Origin: Anthonomus grandis grandis
Taxonomy: Eukaryota; Arthropoda; Insecta; Coleoptera; Curculionidae
DNA length: 64,000 nucleotides
Direction: 5' to 3'
Assembly: GCF_022605725.1 (NCBI RefSeq)
Contig: NC_065567.1
Coordinates: forward strand, 39,969,127-40,033,126
Shown here: piece by piece, positions 11,704 to 22,950 of the stretch
How the letters are laid out: every line of letters begins with the position of its first letter
Numbering within the stretch: position 1 is the first letter of the stretch
Made by a program: the position numbers and the translations under genes
Notes under the pieces: generated by a model
Seen by the model: the letters and a program-made list of their open reading frames with translations, nothing else
Database searches by the model: none
Told to the model about the DNA's origin: nothing

Positions 11704-12772
11704 CAGGCTGAGGGATTGAAGATTATACTTTGTCCAAAATAGTGACAACACCGCTTTTATTTTTTTTCAACGCGCTATTATTTTTTTTTTAATTTATTAT
11801 GGCTGTTTATACTCCTTCCGAAAGAGTTCAAATTATTAAATGGTTTTATAGAGGCAATTTGCCAGTACAATGTAGTGATTTGTTTCCTAATACATTTGAA
11901 AATAGAGCGATTCCTTGAGCAAAAAACAATTTTAAATGTTGTTTCAAATTTTAAGACAAATGGTACATTAAAGCCAGGAATGGAACATGGTACATTAAAG
12001 CCAGGAATTAAATGGCCAGGAGCAAGAATCACTGGAAGAAATATTAAAGTAGAAGTGTTGGAGAGGAACTGAATATGGACCATAAAACTGTTCCAGTATT
12101 TAAAAAAAACATAGATGTAAATGTTTCAAATATTCCAAAACCCAAGAGATATTTCCAACGACGAGTGGCAAACAATAGAATTTTCTGAATCTATGATGAA
12201 AAAGGTAAGTAAAAATTATTTTTTTTTAACGAAATATTGTGTTTTCAGATTAATCTTTTTTTTTTCACAACATGGGAAACACAATCCGTTCGGTGTTCGA
12301 TATTGGTCTCAGGAAAATGAGCACAGAAGTTATCAATTCCGTACACAGTATCCTTAAAAATTGAATGGTTGGGCGATCATAATATAGAGTTAATTTTTAT
12401 TGATGGTACAAAAATACCTTGAGTTGCTGCAAAACCTAAATTCCTCCTACCATTCAAGTTTTCCTTGATTTAGATCTGGGATCGATCTATTTTCGACAAG
12501 ACAGCTGTCCTGCTTATATTGAGGTTATGGTAAAAAAAAATTCTAACAAAAACTCTTTCTAACCATTTTCTTTAGATTTGTCCGAAAGATTGTTGCGAAA
12601 TTATATTGCAAATAATACTATTACTCCTTTCAAAGTCAGCTGCTCACTAAGGTTGTACTGAAAAACAAAGACGTAGCAGGCGAGCAGCAAAGCGTATGAA
12701 ATGCACGCGTGCGCGCTGCCTTATTTCGCCTTTAAGCATCTCTTTATGCGTAATGATCGATTCCCCAACCTG
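11704..12772 (+). mobile_element. Decayed mariner, family M2, copy 2
   Basis: The left tip CAGGCTGAGGGATTGAAG and the inverted right tip (CAGGTTGGGGAATCG) form short TIRs, flanked by TA at 11702-11703 and 12773-12774. It is in the opposite orientation to copy 1 (7724-8933) and shares both ends with it. The length of about 1.07 kb is somewhat short for an intact mariner. Confidence 0.75.
11799..12660 (+). pseudogene. Mariner transposase (M2 copy 2), degenerate
   Basis: It starts at ATG 11799 with MAVYTPSERVQIIKWFYRG. Later fragments include RYWSQENEHRSYQFRTQYP (after the first catalytic block) near 12298, and a relic of the second block near 12490 (RQDSCPAY). Frameshifts, a short internal duplication (GTACATTAAAGCCAGGAAT, about 11962 and 11990) and stops make it non-functional. 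Two stretches, about 12205-12248 and 12530-12576, start with GTAAGT or GTAAAA and end in TTTTCAG or TTCTTTAG, and look like small introns. Confidence 0.65.
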
Positions 12773-12774
12773 TA

Positions 12775-13364
12775 CATAATATGTATTTCTATACTGGTAT
12801 AAACATTTTTTATTTTTGGTATTCCTAGAGCTTGTGGTCTACTGGGAAAAAAATCGATCTTATTACACGGTACTATCTATCGGTATGGCGGTATCTATAT
12901 TATAAGATGCCAGGTCAAGAACTTTTACTTAATGATCCTAAAGTATATAATATTTATAAAGATTTTACATGAAAATAATTTACAAATATGAATACAACTG
13001 TTCTGGGCATCAAGAGTTTCTGATGAAAATTTATCTTTTCACAGGAGAGAAAGCATGATTATCTCAAATATCATAGAACTAGTTAGTTGGATCCCTGTAC
13101 TCAAATCAAATTTTTCCTGAAAAAAGTAATTAGTTATGTCGACATATTCTTAAGTTTTATAATCTTACATTATACACAATTATTAAGAGGACATTTTTCT
13201 CAAGGAATATTTAAAAATATCCAATAATATATTATTATGATAATTTAAATTGTCATTTATTGAGTTTTGTTAGATCTACATTTAGGATATTAATGCAACA
13301 GGTTATACGATTCTTCTGATCTAAATAGCCGACCGAGCAAGTTGGCTTAGCATATTAACCAGCC
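12775..13364. other. Gene-free spacer
   Basis: AT-rich DNA without a recognised feature. Confidence 0.4.
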
Positions 13365-14110
13365 TCATATTCTTGCCGGCCCAATTTCTTGAGTATCTTT
13401 TAGCGACAACACTTTAGGAATATCTTCTGATACCATGTCAAGAAAAATAGCATACTCTAAATCCTTCACGGTCATTATACCTGACCGGGAAACATCAAAA
13501 CATAGCAGAGTGTTGCTGGAAAAAGTCGACATTCGTATATACACTGTCGGCTTCAAGACTAATTCAGCGATTAGGGTTGATTTATACGGGTGCAATCCAA
13601 GAGTGGAGCTAGTAATCAATTTTGGCAAACACGCAAAGATATTTCTGGTGGAAAACGCTATGGAAGAAATTTGTGCAAAGTAGCTGGCAAAAAAGCTACT
13701 GAAAGACAAAAACATTAATATCTACTCAGATAGTCAGGCAGCACTAACAGCGCTAGACAATACACGCACATCTAGGGCCGCGTAAAACTGCAAAGAAGCC
13801 CTAGGTATGATAAAGGAAGTAACGTTACATTACCCATAACATAATATACCGGAATCGAAAGAAACCCTTTGTTATAAAAGACTTTATATTATAGATCTAG
13901 AACAATCTCTAGACATTGCATACAAGGCAACATAAAAGTTATAATGTGCAGCAAAACGGAAGGAAAATCCAAATAATACTGGAATAAATTACCAATAAAA
14001 TACATACAAAAGCATTCATGATGACGAAGGAAAATTTAATTAGGAGATTATATAAGCAGGACTTAAAAACCCTAATAGGTGTATATCTGACTCAACTGAC
14101 CACTTATATT
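13365..14110 (+). pseudogene. Non-LTR retrotransposon RNase H/C-terminal relic
   Basis: Plus-strand segments match the RNase H region at the C-terminus of Jockey-type ORF2. One reads KNINIYSDSQAALTALDNTR near 13710, the block carrying the third catalytic Asp. After several frame changes a segment near 14025 (MTKENLIRRLYKQDLKTLIG) resembles the conserved tail that follows RNase H. The first catalytic block (TDGS type) has been lost. A 5' start and a poly-A 3' end are not visible. It may belong to the same kind of element as the RT relic at 9165-9660, but the two are 3.7 kb apart. Confidence 0.6.
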
Positions 14111-14274
14111 AAATCTAACCTAACCTAAGCTATTTTATGAACATAACCTATGGTATAACTTCAGGTTATTAGGATTTATTATCAGTGACTTGTACTTAAC
14201 GTAAATATTACAAATCTAGCCATCATTTTTTTTGCATCCTGTATGAGTATTTATAATTTAATTTAAACTCTTTT

Positions 14275-14492
14275 TAACAATCCAAAATACTGACACCTAT
14301 TCCATTAAGTCCATTTTTAGTTGTATAAGCAATTTCATTTACTTTTTATGCTTTCGCTTTTAGCTTACCAATTCAATCAGATCTTATTTTAAACAAACCG
14401 TATTACATACGTATTTTTCTTATTTGCTTGCAGTGTAGCTATTTACGAAATAATTTTTTTTTAATATAAATTCGTAATTTCGAATTTTAATT
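14275..14492 (+). repeat. 5' LTR of errantivirus-like element E1
   Basis: It aligns with 16081-16295 over most of its length (shared blocks near 14310-14355 and 14465-14492) and ends TAATT directly before a primer-binding site. The 5' edge is diverged, so the start is approximate. Confidence 0.7.
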
Positions 14493-14509
14493 GGCGCAGT
14501 CGGTAGGAC
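14492..14509 (+). other. Primer-binding site, tRNA-Ser type (E1)
   Basis: TGGCGCAGTCGGTAGGA follows the LTR, sharing its first T with the LTR end. The same PBS follows the LTRs of P and R. In the Drosophila errantiviruses 17.6 and 297 this PBS is assigned to tRNA-Ser. Confidence 0.8.
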
Positions 14510-14831
14510 TGCCAAAAATCAATATTCGTATATTGATTGTTCATTTACGATTAATTGGTAATCGAACATCGGTCGAGAGTTTTCCGAATGAACATTGGAC
14601 TTCTCGCTAAAGGCCAATAGCTAATTTCGTTTTAAGTGGTAATTCCGTTAAAATGCATCGTGCATCCTGGGTATCCATGCATTGATTGGAGATTGCTACT
14701 ACATTGACCAGTTTCGCGAGTGTTAGAACTTGGAATTGGACATCATTGCCACCCAGTCTTCTCTTCCCATAGAATGGCAGTTGCCGCCTTATTTATGTAA
14801 GTGCAAACATTAATAACTTTATTGTTAATCA

Positions 14832-16050
14832 ATGTCTATTGAGGATTTAAGTTCCTATTTAAAGAATTTACAAATAAAACCTTCAGCTTGCTCTGAATGT
14901 GAATCTAATGAACTGTTAAATGATAATAAATTTGTAAAAAATCAAAAAAACTAGAACTTAACTTAAATATTTCCGCACTTAACAAAAATCTTAAACAAAT
15001 AGAAAATACTCAAAGTTTAATTTTTAAAGGTTTAGATATAAAAGAAAATCAATTTTTAGAATACAAAATGGCACAATTTAAAACAGAATATTCAAACTGT
15101 GTTTCACAGTTCGATGGTAATAATCCATCTGAGCCTAATCGATATCTTGATATCTGTATATTGAACTATTCTATGATGCTACGAATGTTGCTAATTTTCA
15201 AAACATTTACATATTAAGCAGCTTGATAGGTAAATTATCAGCAAATGCAAAACTAGTTGTTAACGTACAAATTGTCTCTACCTGGGACGAGCTAAAAATA
15301 CTTCATTTAGAAACTTTGCGGACAGACGTGATGAAACTTGCTTTAATAAAGATTTAGTAATGCTACGTCAATGAATCGCCACAATTTTCAGGAAATAGAC
15401 TAAGAAGACACTTAACTTTGACTAAAAAACCTCTAATTTTATCTATAAATACCGCTAATAATATCAGTGAACCATCTTACATAGTTTTTCCTGAATAAAA
15501 TATAAGAATCCTTATTGACTAAGGATCTACAAAATCCTTTATTGATATTGATTGATATTAGATAACTTAAAAGATTTACAAGCCAACTTAGTCTTTAAAC
15601 ACGGTTATTTAGTTACCCACTATGCAAAAATAAAACTACATTACCATCAAACGAAACCAGAACTCAATTTTATCACTATCAAACCTAAATCAGAACAAGT
15701 AATTAAATCAAAGACGACAATAAAAAATAGCGAACTAATCATTTCTCACCAAAAATTTCACAATATTGTAAAATACCTAAATGTCTAACAATAGCAAAAC
15801 CGGGTTAGTATAACTATTAAACAATTCTTGCAATCCCATAACAATCCCATAACAACAATTGATTTCAATAATTTTGACGATTCCCTAAAAGAATCAAATT
15901 AAGACCTTTCAAAACTTAGAAATGACCATCTTAATTTAGAAGAAAGGAAAACTATCCCAAATTATTGTAAAGAATTCTCAGATATCTTCTATAAAGAAGG
16001 TACCCCAGCAGGACACTTACCCGAAAATGAAGTTATTCAACTACCCCGCT
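14832..16050 (+). pseudogene. gag-pol relic of E1
   Basis: A gag-like start at 14832 (MSIEDLSSYLKNLQ) is followed by a matrix/capsid-like block at 15069 (MAQFKTEYSNCVSQFDGNN). Pol relics follow: the region before RT near 15900-16010 contains LRNDHLNLEERKTIPNYCKE and FSDIFYKEG, the segment that precedes the first RT block in errantivirus pol. Comparison with R (33860-33960) supports this. Stops are frequent and the RT itself is missing. Confidence 0.6.
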
Positions 16051-16080
16051 AGACCGTGTAGTTGAATCTGAAGAAGGAGG

Positions 16081-16295
16081 AGTTACAAACCCCTTTCTAT
16101 TATTATTGTTGAGTCCATTTATAGCTGTATAAGCAATTTCATTTACTTTTTATGCTTTCGCTTTTACCATTCCAGTCAGAGCTAAGCCCTTGCTTTAATC
16201 ATACCATATTATATACGTTTTTTTCTTATTTGATCGCATTATAGCTGTTTACCAGTTTTTTAAAAAATATAAGTTCGTAGTATCGAATTTTAATT
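16081..16295 (+). repeat. 3' LTR of E1
   Basis: It starts AGTTAC right after the purine-rich tract GAAGAAGGAGG (16070-16080) and ends TAATT. The AGTTA start and TAATT end are the same terminal pattern seen in P and R LTRs. Confidence 0.75.
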
Positions 16296-16953
16296 CGTCT
16301 TTTAATTTTAGGATAATAAATAAGCATATAGTTATATTACAAAAAAGTAAATTTTTAAAAAATCACCTACGCTTATGCCTGTCGTGTGACATTGATTAAC
16401 TACATTTTATTAAGTTATGAGTTTGTCCTATACTTTGTTATAAGTGTATGTTAAACACTATTTAGGTAGGTAAGTCCTGGTTAAGTATGGTGTGCCGCAC
16501 GGTGTTCTATCTGTTCTATCCTTCCCTGTTTAGTATTTTTATTATTGGCATACCTCGAACTTTGGATTATGGTAAGGTCTTTGGTATACGCGTATAATTT
16601 TCAGGTAATACGCCAGAGTTGATTGTAGTCGAAATACAAATGTTGAAACGACATGTATTGTAATTTCTAAAATATATTTCTGCTGCTACTAAAATACAAA
16701 GAATACCCCACTACTGTTTAAAAATATTTTTTTTATCTCCCGAAAACTCTTTTTTGTTTTTCTTACGTAGGTTTCAACCTGAATTTCTTTTTATATTAAC
16801 TTTTTCTTTTTATTTAATTTATGGTTTTATAATATATATAATATACATAACATTACCGAAAGTACCATACCAGTTATTTAGACTATCCCCTTTTTTATTC
16901 AATTGTGTTTTTTAAAACGCAGATATTTCCATAGTTCTGGAATGATCTTAAAA
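16296..16953. other. Gene-free spacer
   Basis: AT-rich sequence before the target site of outer element A. Nothing recognised. Confidence 0.4.
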
Positions 16954-16958
16954 GAGAT

Positions 16959-17449
16959 TGAGGGGTAAAATTAGAATAGTGGACTGTATTTTTTATAGGT
17001 GGAATGAAATATTACGACGGTGAAGACAACCCTATTAAAGTGGTGGCCTACCTTACTGTCGCTTCTTTTTCTATCCAATTCAAACTGCTTGTCCCACAGG
17101 TTCACCTCTGGAGGGTTATTTTGCTTAAAGGCGTGCCGGCACTTTATATCTTTGGAATTCACTCGCGAAAAAATATGTGTGTATATGAGAGCCACCTATT
17201 TGGTTCAAGGTTTTTGTGCTCCTTCCGACTGCATCAAAATTCGTGCAGTACTACCTGGTGATGCATGCGACTCTTCTCGGTCAAAGAATAAGGCTGTCTC
17301 ACTATGACGCGATAAAAGGCCGCGCAAGTAATTAGAATAAGATTAGAATTTAAAACCAATAAAGCTCATGTTAATTATATTTAAACACAAGACCCAATAA
17401 AGAAAAAAATATATATATAAATAAATAACCATTCCGCTTTGACGGAACA
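16959..17449 (-). repeat. Intact 491-bp LTR of element A (left edge)
   Basis: It starts TG and ends CA in either orientation. It matches 44468-44639 plus 48575-49115 with only scattered changes, and therefore shows the uninterrupted LTR into which G and a solo LTR inserted at the right-hand copy. The sequence following it, 17450-17600, seems to be the only remaining 3' interior of A. Confidence 0.8.
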
Positions 17450-17621
17450 TACCGCCCACCTAAAATGTCCCACATTTTAAGTTAAAAAAAAGAGAGCAAA
17501 AATAAAAAAAAACATGAATTCTAACGCGAAATATAAATTTTCCGCAGGAAAAACTAATTGTTCAGTAATGAACATAACTTCGAGACAGAACGGCGCAGTA
17601 TCCCCTTATGCGTCTTTACCG

Positions 17622-18110
17622 CTACAACAAGTGTAATGCCAACTTTTGTAACCTAGCTAGTTTTTCAAAACAATAGTCGCTTAATTTTTGATTAGGCATA
17701 TGCACATAATTCGCGACCTCAACAAATAATTTACCAAACTTAATCTTGCATGGAAATATTTCCATTAATAATACCTTCATTGTTTTTTTTTGTGAGTCAT
17801 ACCACTTCCTAACATTACCCCTTATTCTAGATGTCGCGAGTTTTATGATTAAATTGTTGTCCCAATTATAAATGTTGCTAAGTTCATCAATTTTGGTTAT
17901 CCAATCTTTCGCCGTCATGCTTTCATTGGAAGCATCAAATATAAGTATTAAAGACTCATCGACACTTAAACTAGCATAAGTACTTACAGTTTTCTCCTTA
18001 CGTAATTTTTCACTCTGTTTTAATTGCCTTTTTAATTTTTTTATTTATTTCTCAGCACTGTCCGAATCACTAGATGATGAACTAGAGGATCGTGTTCTAC
18101 TTCTTTTCTT
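17622..18110 (-). pseudogene. gag of gypsy-type element G (left arm), truncated
   Basis: Reading leftwards from the G LTR at 18152, the frame containing VDESLILIFDASNESMTAK leads into WITKIDELSNIYNWDNN and a Trp-Tyr block (RKWYDSQKK), then GKLFVEVANY and KLSDYCFEKLARLQKL. This is a retrotransposon gag (capsid-like) domain of insect Ty3/gypsy elements. An upstream Ser-rich stretch and an in-frame stop near 18050 break the N-terminus. It ends near 17622, where the sequence passes into A. The right-hand G copy has lost this part, so the left arm preserves it. Confidence 0.68.
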
Positions 18111-18129
18111 ATATTTTCCTATAGTAGAC

Positions 18130-18150
18130 GTGAATAATTCCACTTCTGAA
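18130..18150 (-). other. Probable tRNA-Leu-type PBS of G, damaged
   Basis: Directly after the LTR the minus strand reads ATTCAGAAGTGGAATT. This resembles the tRNA-Leu PBS (TGGTGTCAGAAGTGG) with about five bases lost between ATT and CAGAAG. Inference from motif similarity only. Confidence 0.45.
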
Positions 18151-18151
18151 T

Positions 18152-18373
18152 TGTAAGAGTAAAAGTTAAACACTCATCATTTCCCAAAATAACATTTATA
18201 TTCCCGTAATATTAATTATAACTTATATATTTATTGTAATAACGAAATATTCGTAGCCAACAAAATATTCGACAAACTTCAGCCGATATCTTTTTGTCAC
18301 TGTTTTCTGCCTCGCTGCGATCCTTCACCGTCGTGGCTTATCGCTGACGCATCATTTTTAGAATTCCTTAACA
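18152..18373 (-). repeat. LTR of element G (left arm), 222 bp
   Basis: It reads TGTTAAGGAATTC to ACTCTTACA on the minus strand and is the same as 48353-48574 and, except for its last bases, 44640-44859. It sits in an A LTR fragment after the sequence GGAGGGTTAT. Confidence 0.85.
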
Positions 18374-18545
18374 TAACCCTCCGGAGGTGAACCTGTGGGA
18401 CAAGCAGTTTGAATTGGAGAGAAAAAGAAGCGACAACAAGGTAGGCCACCACTTTAATAGGGTTGTCTTAACCGTCGTAATATTTCATTCCACCTAAAAA
18501 ATACACCATAAAAAATACAGTCCACCATTCTAATTTTACCCCTCA
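18374..18545 (-). repeat. A-LTR fragment in the left arm
   Basis: Inverted copy of 44468-44639, that is, the first 172 bp of the A LTR up to the point where G inserted. Confidence 0.8.
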
Positions 18546-18799
18546 TTTTTGGTCACTTCGATCGCGGATTTGGACTTAAGATTTATTGCATATATTTAGC
18601 TAAAAATTACATCCAAAACGTGTATTTAATAAATAACTAATGCATAAAAAACTCATGGTCAAACTGCTATCTTATCGGTAAACCTCATGTTAAACTTTTT
18701 TTGGTAAAAGATAGAAATTCCGTTCTCGGGTCAATCCGATCATACCGTCTACCTGTCTCTCTCCTCACATTTAGCGTCTCGACGTTTCGCGTCGCGTTG
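18546..18799. other. Interior sequence next to P (left arm)
   Basis: Inverted copy of 44214-44467. It directly follows the A LTR on the minus strand at the right-hand copy, so it is probably interior sequence of A. No coding signal was seen. It ends in a CG-rich run in which P inserted. Confidence 0.5.
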
Positions 18800-18803
18800 C
18801 GCG

Positions 18804-19011
18804 AGTTATATGCCTAAGTAGAGCTGACTCTCCAGTGTAAATCTACCCACTTGCGTGGTTGGCTACATCAGTACTTTTTGCATTATATAAACCTTAGATT
18901 TTAAGTCGCTTTATTTCATTGTTTCTGTTGCTGCATGTTATACTGTCAGTTTGTACTTTTAGAAATAAAATTGTTTTTAAAAAGTCTCCGTGTCGTTCAA
19001 CGTTTATATTT
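18804..19011 (+). repeat. 5' LTR of P (left)
   Basis: About 208 bp, starts AGTTATATGCC and ends TATATTT with the last T shared with the PBS. It contains an AATAAAA signal near 18963. It is nearly identical to 24489-24696, which points to a recent insertion. Confidence 0.88.
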
Positions 19012-19028
19012 GGCGCAGTCGGTAGGAT
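19011..19028 (+). other. PBS of P, tRNA-Ser type
   Basis: TGGCGCAGTCGGTAGGAT immediately follows the LTR. Confidence 0.85.
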
Positions 19029-19416
19029 TGTGCACTAGTCGTCCGGAAAGTCGGTCTACAAAATTTTCGTACCGTACGGAAATCGTGCCGAAAAACAAAG
19101 ACTTCTAGGAGTGTTTTCCAACACTAATAGTGCAATCCAGAAGAACCAGCTACACCTGACACCTCTGTAGGCAGATTCAAGAGATCACGGGAAGAAGAAG
19201 TCACGCAGTAAGTGCCTTTTCCTTTCACCTCTATAAACCCTCTGTTTAAGGAATTTATAGGGATATTTAGGGATTTTCGCGAATTAAACGCATATAGATT
19301 TTATTTCCAGCATATTGAATGCAATTTTAGTTGATAGTTTCAGCGAATTGATCGTATTTAATTTTAATCTCAAGCGCATGGATCGCATTTAGTTTTAGAA
19401 CATTTTATCATTTTTT

Positions 19417-20788
19417 ATGAACGATATAGAAGAACTAAGTACTTCACTCAGTGATTTATTTTTAATAGAAAAACTTATAGAAATGACTCCACCAAATGAC
19501 CCCCAAAGTAAATTGGGATCTTTTCAGATCTAAATTAAGCAATATTAAGCCTTACGATGGTGATTGCAATAAGCTTAATAAATTTATTAGTAGGTGCGAA
19601 AGCTTTATTGATAGTTATAGGAACCTCAATGACGAGGAATTAAATAAACATATATTCGAATGTATCCAAGAAAAATTAATTAACAAGCTGAAAGTTTAGT
19701 CGGTAACCGCGCCGAAATAACTGATTGGTTTACTTTACTTGATGCTTTAATACAATGCTTTTCAGACCGTAGAGATCTGGATTGTCTAACTCAAGAGTTA
19801 GTTAGAACCAGACCTTACAAAAATGAACATTTGTTAAGTTTTGGTAATAGGCTTCAACTTCTAAGAAGCGATATTGTTCAAAAAATAGGTAATGATTCTA
19901 GCTATAGTACTAATGAAAAACTTTGCCACATTAAACATTATGAAAAAACTACTCTAAACACTTTTATTGCAGGCTGTACAGGCATTCAAAAAAATAATAT
20001 GCATCTAAAAAGACCCGCCAGTCTTGAAGACGCAATGGCCTATATTAAAGAGTTCGAAAATTTCGAAAGGCTGTATGGCAGTTTCGAAACAAATAAGTTT
20101 CAAAAATCTAGTCACAATGCTAATAATAATGTATATAATAACTTTAGGAATAGTAACCCTCAGTCATATAATAGACAAAATTACAATAACTCCTTTAATT
20201 CACAACCCAATCAACAACAGTACTATCAAACACCACAGTTCGCTAATCAACATAACTCTTTCACACCACAAATGCAAACTTCCCAATTTCCAACTGGCCC
20301 TGTTAACATGCCACCCCCAAGACAGTTAATACCCCAAAAATACTTCACAAACAGTCAAGTTTTTGGAAAACCAAAGAATGTTTTCAAACCCGGTCAAATA
20401 AATCCGCAGGACTGACCAAAACAGAACCAATGTCCACCACTTCTAGAAATCCTTCTATGAGAAGTTTCAGACCACCCCCACAGTATGGAAATCGCAACTA
20501 TTTCCAAACAAATCCAAATGTAAAACCCAACTTCACATTCCAGGAAATAAATCACCAGGAATATCCTGATGAATCCTCTGGAGAATATTCTGATAATTAT
20601 GAAGGCGCATATTGCACCAATTATGCTGATAATTGGGGGAAACAGATTATGGTCAAGACTATTTTGATGAAATTGATCAAAATGTCGAATTAAACAAACA
20701 AGAGAAAAATCCCCAACATTCAAATGAAATTTATAATACTGACTCTCTAAATTTTCAAGACCTATCCATAACAGACCCAATAAAGTAA
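19417..20788 (+). pseudogene. gag of P (left), frameshifted
   Basis: Gag forms the particle and binds RNA. A first short frame begins at ATG 19417 (MNDIEELSTSLSDLF); the main domain starts near 19496 (MTPKVNWDLFRSKLSNIKPY). One base is missing near 19690 compared with the right copy, which stops the frame after KLINK. It resumes at 19831, and the C-terminal part is Asn/Gln-rich and basic without a Cys-His zinc knuckle, as usual for errantivirus gag. A TGA at 20413 and a further frame change near 20430 break the end. The right copy (42281-43596) has different frameshifts, so these arose after duplication or are sequencing errors. Confidence 0.75.
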
Positions 20789-22950
20789 TCCACAATAAAG
20801 AATTTATCGATTGTTTCAAACTTTGCAAATCCCTTTTAATTTCAGAGCCGGTATTAGCCTACCCTGACTTTACAAAACCATTCGAACTTACAACAGATGC
20901 TTCGAATTACGCCATTGGTGCCATATTGTCTCAAAATGGACAGCCAATTAGTTATGCTTCCCGTACTTTAAACCCAGCGGAAATAAATTATTTCACCATT
21001 GAGAAAGAGCTTTTAGCCATAGTCTTTGGTTGTAAATACTTTCGACCATATTTATTCGGTCATAAATTCACCATACTATGTGATCATAAACCCTTAGTGT
21101 GGGTTTTCTCCCTAAAAGAACCAAATAGTCGATTAGTTCGATGGCGACTCAAACTCGAAGAGTTTGATTATTTCAATAAATATCAAAAAGGCAAACAAAA
21201 CCAAGCTGCCGACGCTCTTTCAAGGAATCCAGAAACTAAAAAACCCATAGATTTAAATGCCCTAGATACTTCCTCTGTTGCAAACGAATGTGGCGATATA
21301 GACGAAATAATAAACCGATTTTTACGAGCATCAAACGACCTACCTGTACTTGACGACGATGAACTAGCATCCATCCTTGGCACTAAAAAGTCGAGTAAAA
21401 TAAAAATATTACAAGACATTCGAGTTTCACCAAAAGGAACTATCGAAGATTTGACCCAATCACGACAATTCTCCCCAAATCCCGAATTGGACAATTCAGA
21501 CTTAGAAACTGTACATACATCTCTTGAGAGCCCAATTTTTAATTTTCCACTTACTGAAAGAATACTCAATGGGTATAAAAACCAAGTTCTCCTTACCGAA
21601 GGTGATATAGAATCACTCAAATGCCAAATCTCACAGGTATTTCAAAATACCAGGATTCTAGTAGTCATCCCTAGAAATAACCTAATTCCCAATATAATTC
21701 GATTCTTAAAAGAATTTATTGAGCCAAAACGTTTATACGCATTCTATTTTCGAACGGAAACTTTAGCTTAAACCTTTACGAGAACCATACAAGAACTCTT
21801 TGTAAACTCCTCCTTTAAGTTTGTTTAAAATACGATATTCCTAGAAGACATCGAAACTCAGGACGATCAGCAAGAAAAACTTAGACTCTATCACACTACT
21901 AAGACTTGCCATAAAGGAATTTCAGAAATGAAATGTGCTCTAACTGCTAGATTTTATTTGCCCAAAATGGTTGAAGATATCGAACAATATGTTAATCTTT
22001 GCGAGATATGTCAAAAGAATAAATATGACAGGAATCCACCCGTCATAAAATTCAATCTGACCCCTTCTACCTCGAAACCGTTCCAACAAATTCACATCGA
22101 CTCGTTCAAAATCAATAACGAATCATTCTTGACAGTAATCGACGCTTTTTCTAGATAAGGACAAGCTTATCATCTTAAAAGCCTAACAGGCCCAAGCATC
22201 ATAGAGTGTTTCCTAAACATCTCCCATCATGGTTTACTTCTTAAAATCACATGTGATCGTGGAACCGAATTCAAAAACAAGGATTTCGAAGACTTTTGTC
22301 AATTATATAAAATAGAATTGCATTATACTACTGCTAAAAATAGCAACTGTAACTCTCCTGTGGAACGATTCCATTCTTCCATAATCGAAGTTTATCGTTG
22401 TCTTAAAGAGGAACAAAATCGCCTCACAACTGAGCAACTTATGAAACGTGCTATCCTAGGTTACAATAATTCAATTCATAGCGTAACCAAATTTACCCCT
22501 TTCGAAATCATCAAAGGTCATATAAATGATACAAATCCTTTCGATCTTAACGACCACATAATTGTCTCCGACTATGTTCAAAATCATAAAGAAAAATGTC
22601 AAAAGATTTACGATAAAATAGCAGAAAACAACCAAGCTATTAAGGAAAGGATCATATCTAAAAGAAATGAAAGTCGTGAAGAACCCCTTAAATTCGACGT
22701 GTCTAAATCCCCTTATATTAGAACTAAGTTACGAAGTAAAGCCCTTCCTAAATTCAGGAAGACTATAATAAAAGATCAGTCCTCGATAAAGTTAAAAACT
22801 AACTCGGGAACTTATCATAAAAACTTCGCACGAAGACCAAAAACTAAACAAAATCAATCTTTACAGGACAAAAATGGACCTGAAGATCTTTCCAATACTG
22901 ACACTACTGATAACGCAGGTACTTCAACTGACACACAGCGACGACGTTAA
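20789..22950 (+). pseudogene. Truncated pol of P (left): RNase H-integrase
   Basis: Protease and the RT palm are absent: after the gag end the sequence enters the RT connection (LLISEPVLAYPDFTKPF) and RNase H (TTDASNYAIGAILSQ, YFTIEKELLAIVFGCKYFRP, then NQAADALSRN). A stop at 21769 and frame change precede the integrase HHCC zinc finger (HKGIS, CEICQKNK). The catalytic core shows Asp in QIHIDSF, Asp in CDRGTEF and Glu in SPVERFHS. A TAA interrupts the core near 22156. The C-terminal part runs to 22950 and overlaps env. The stop and deletion are shared by the right copy. Confidence 0.8.

Larger units (their letters stand above)
14275..16295 (+). mobile_element. Internally deleted errantivirus-like LTR element E1
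   Basis: Two diverged LTRs, a tRNA-Ser-type PBS and a polypurine tract frame an interior of only about 1.6 kb. The interior carries relics of gag and of the protease-to-RT linker, then jumps straight to the 3' LTR: RNase H, integrase and env are absent. LTR divergence and many stops mark it as older than P and R. No target duplication could be fixed because the 5' edge is eroded. Confidence 0.75.

Noticed and set aside
13435..13683. 82-codon plus-strand frame as an independent gene
   Set aside because: It is part of the decayed Jockey-type RNase H region and continues in other frames with the diagnostic block at about 13710.
17004..17307. Overlapping open frames of 85 and 95 codons
   Set aside because: They lie inside the A LTR and have no homologous protein character; they are LTR sequence, repeated at 48580-48760.
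21183..21620. 145-codon minus-strand frame (and 41449-41886)
   Set aside because: Antisense shadow of the P RNase H-integrase linker.
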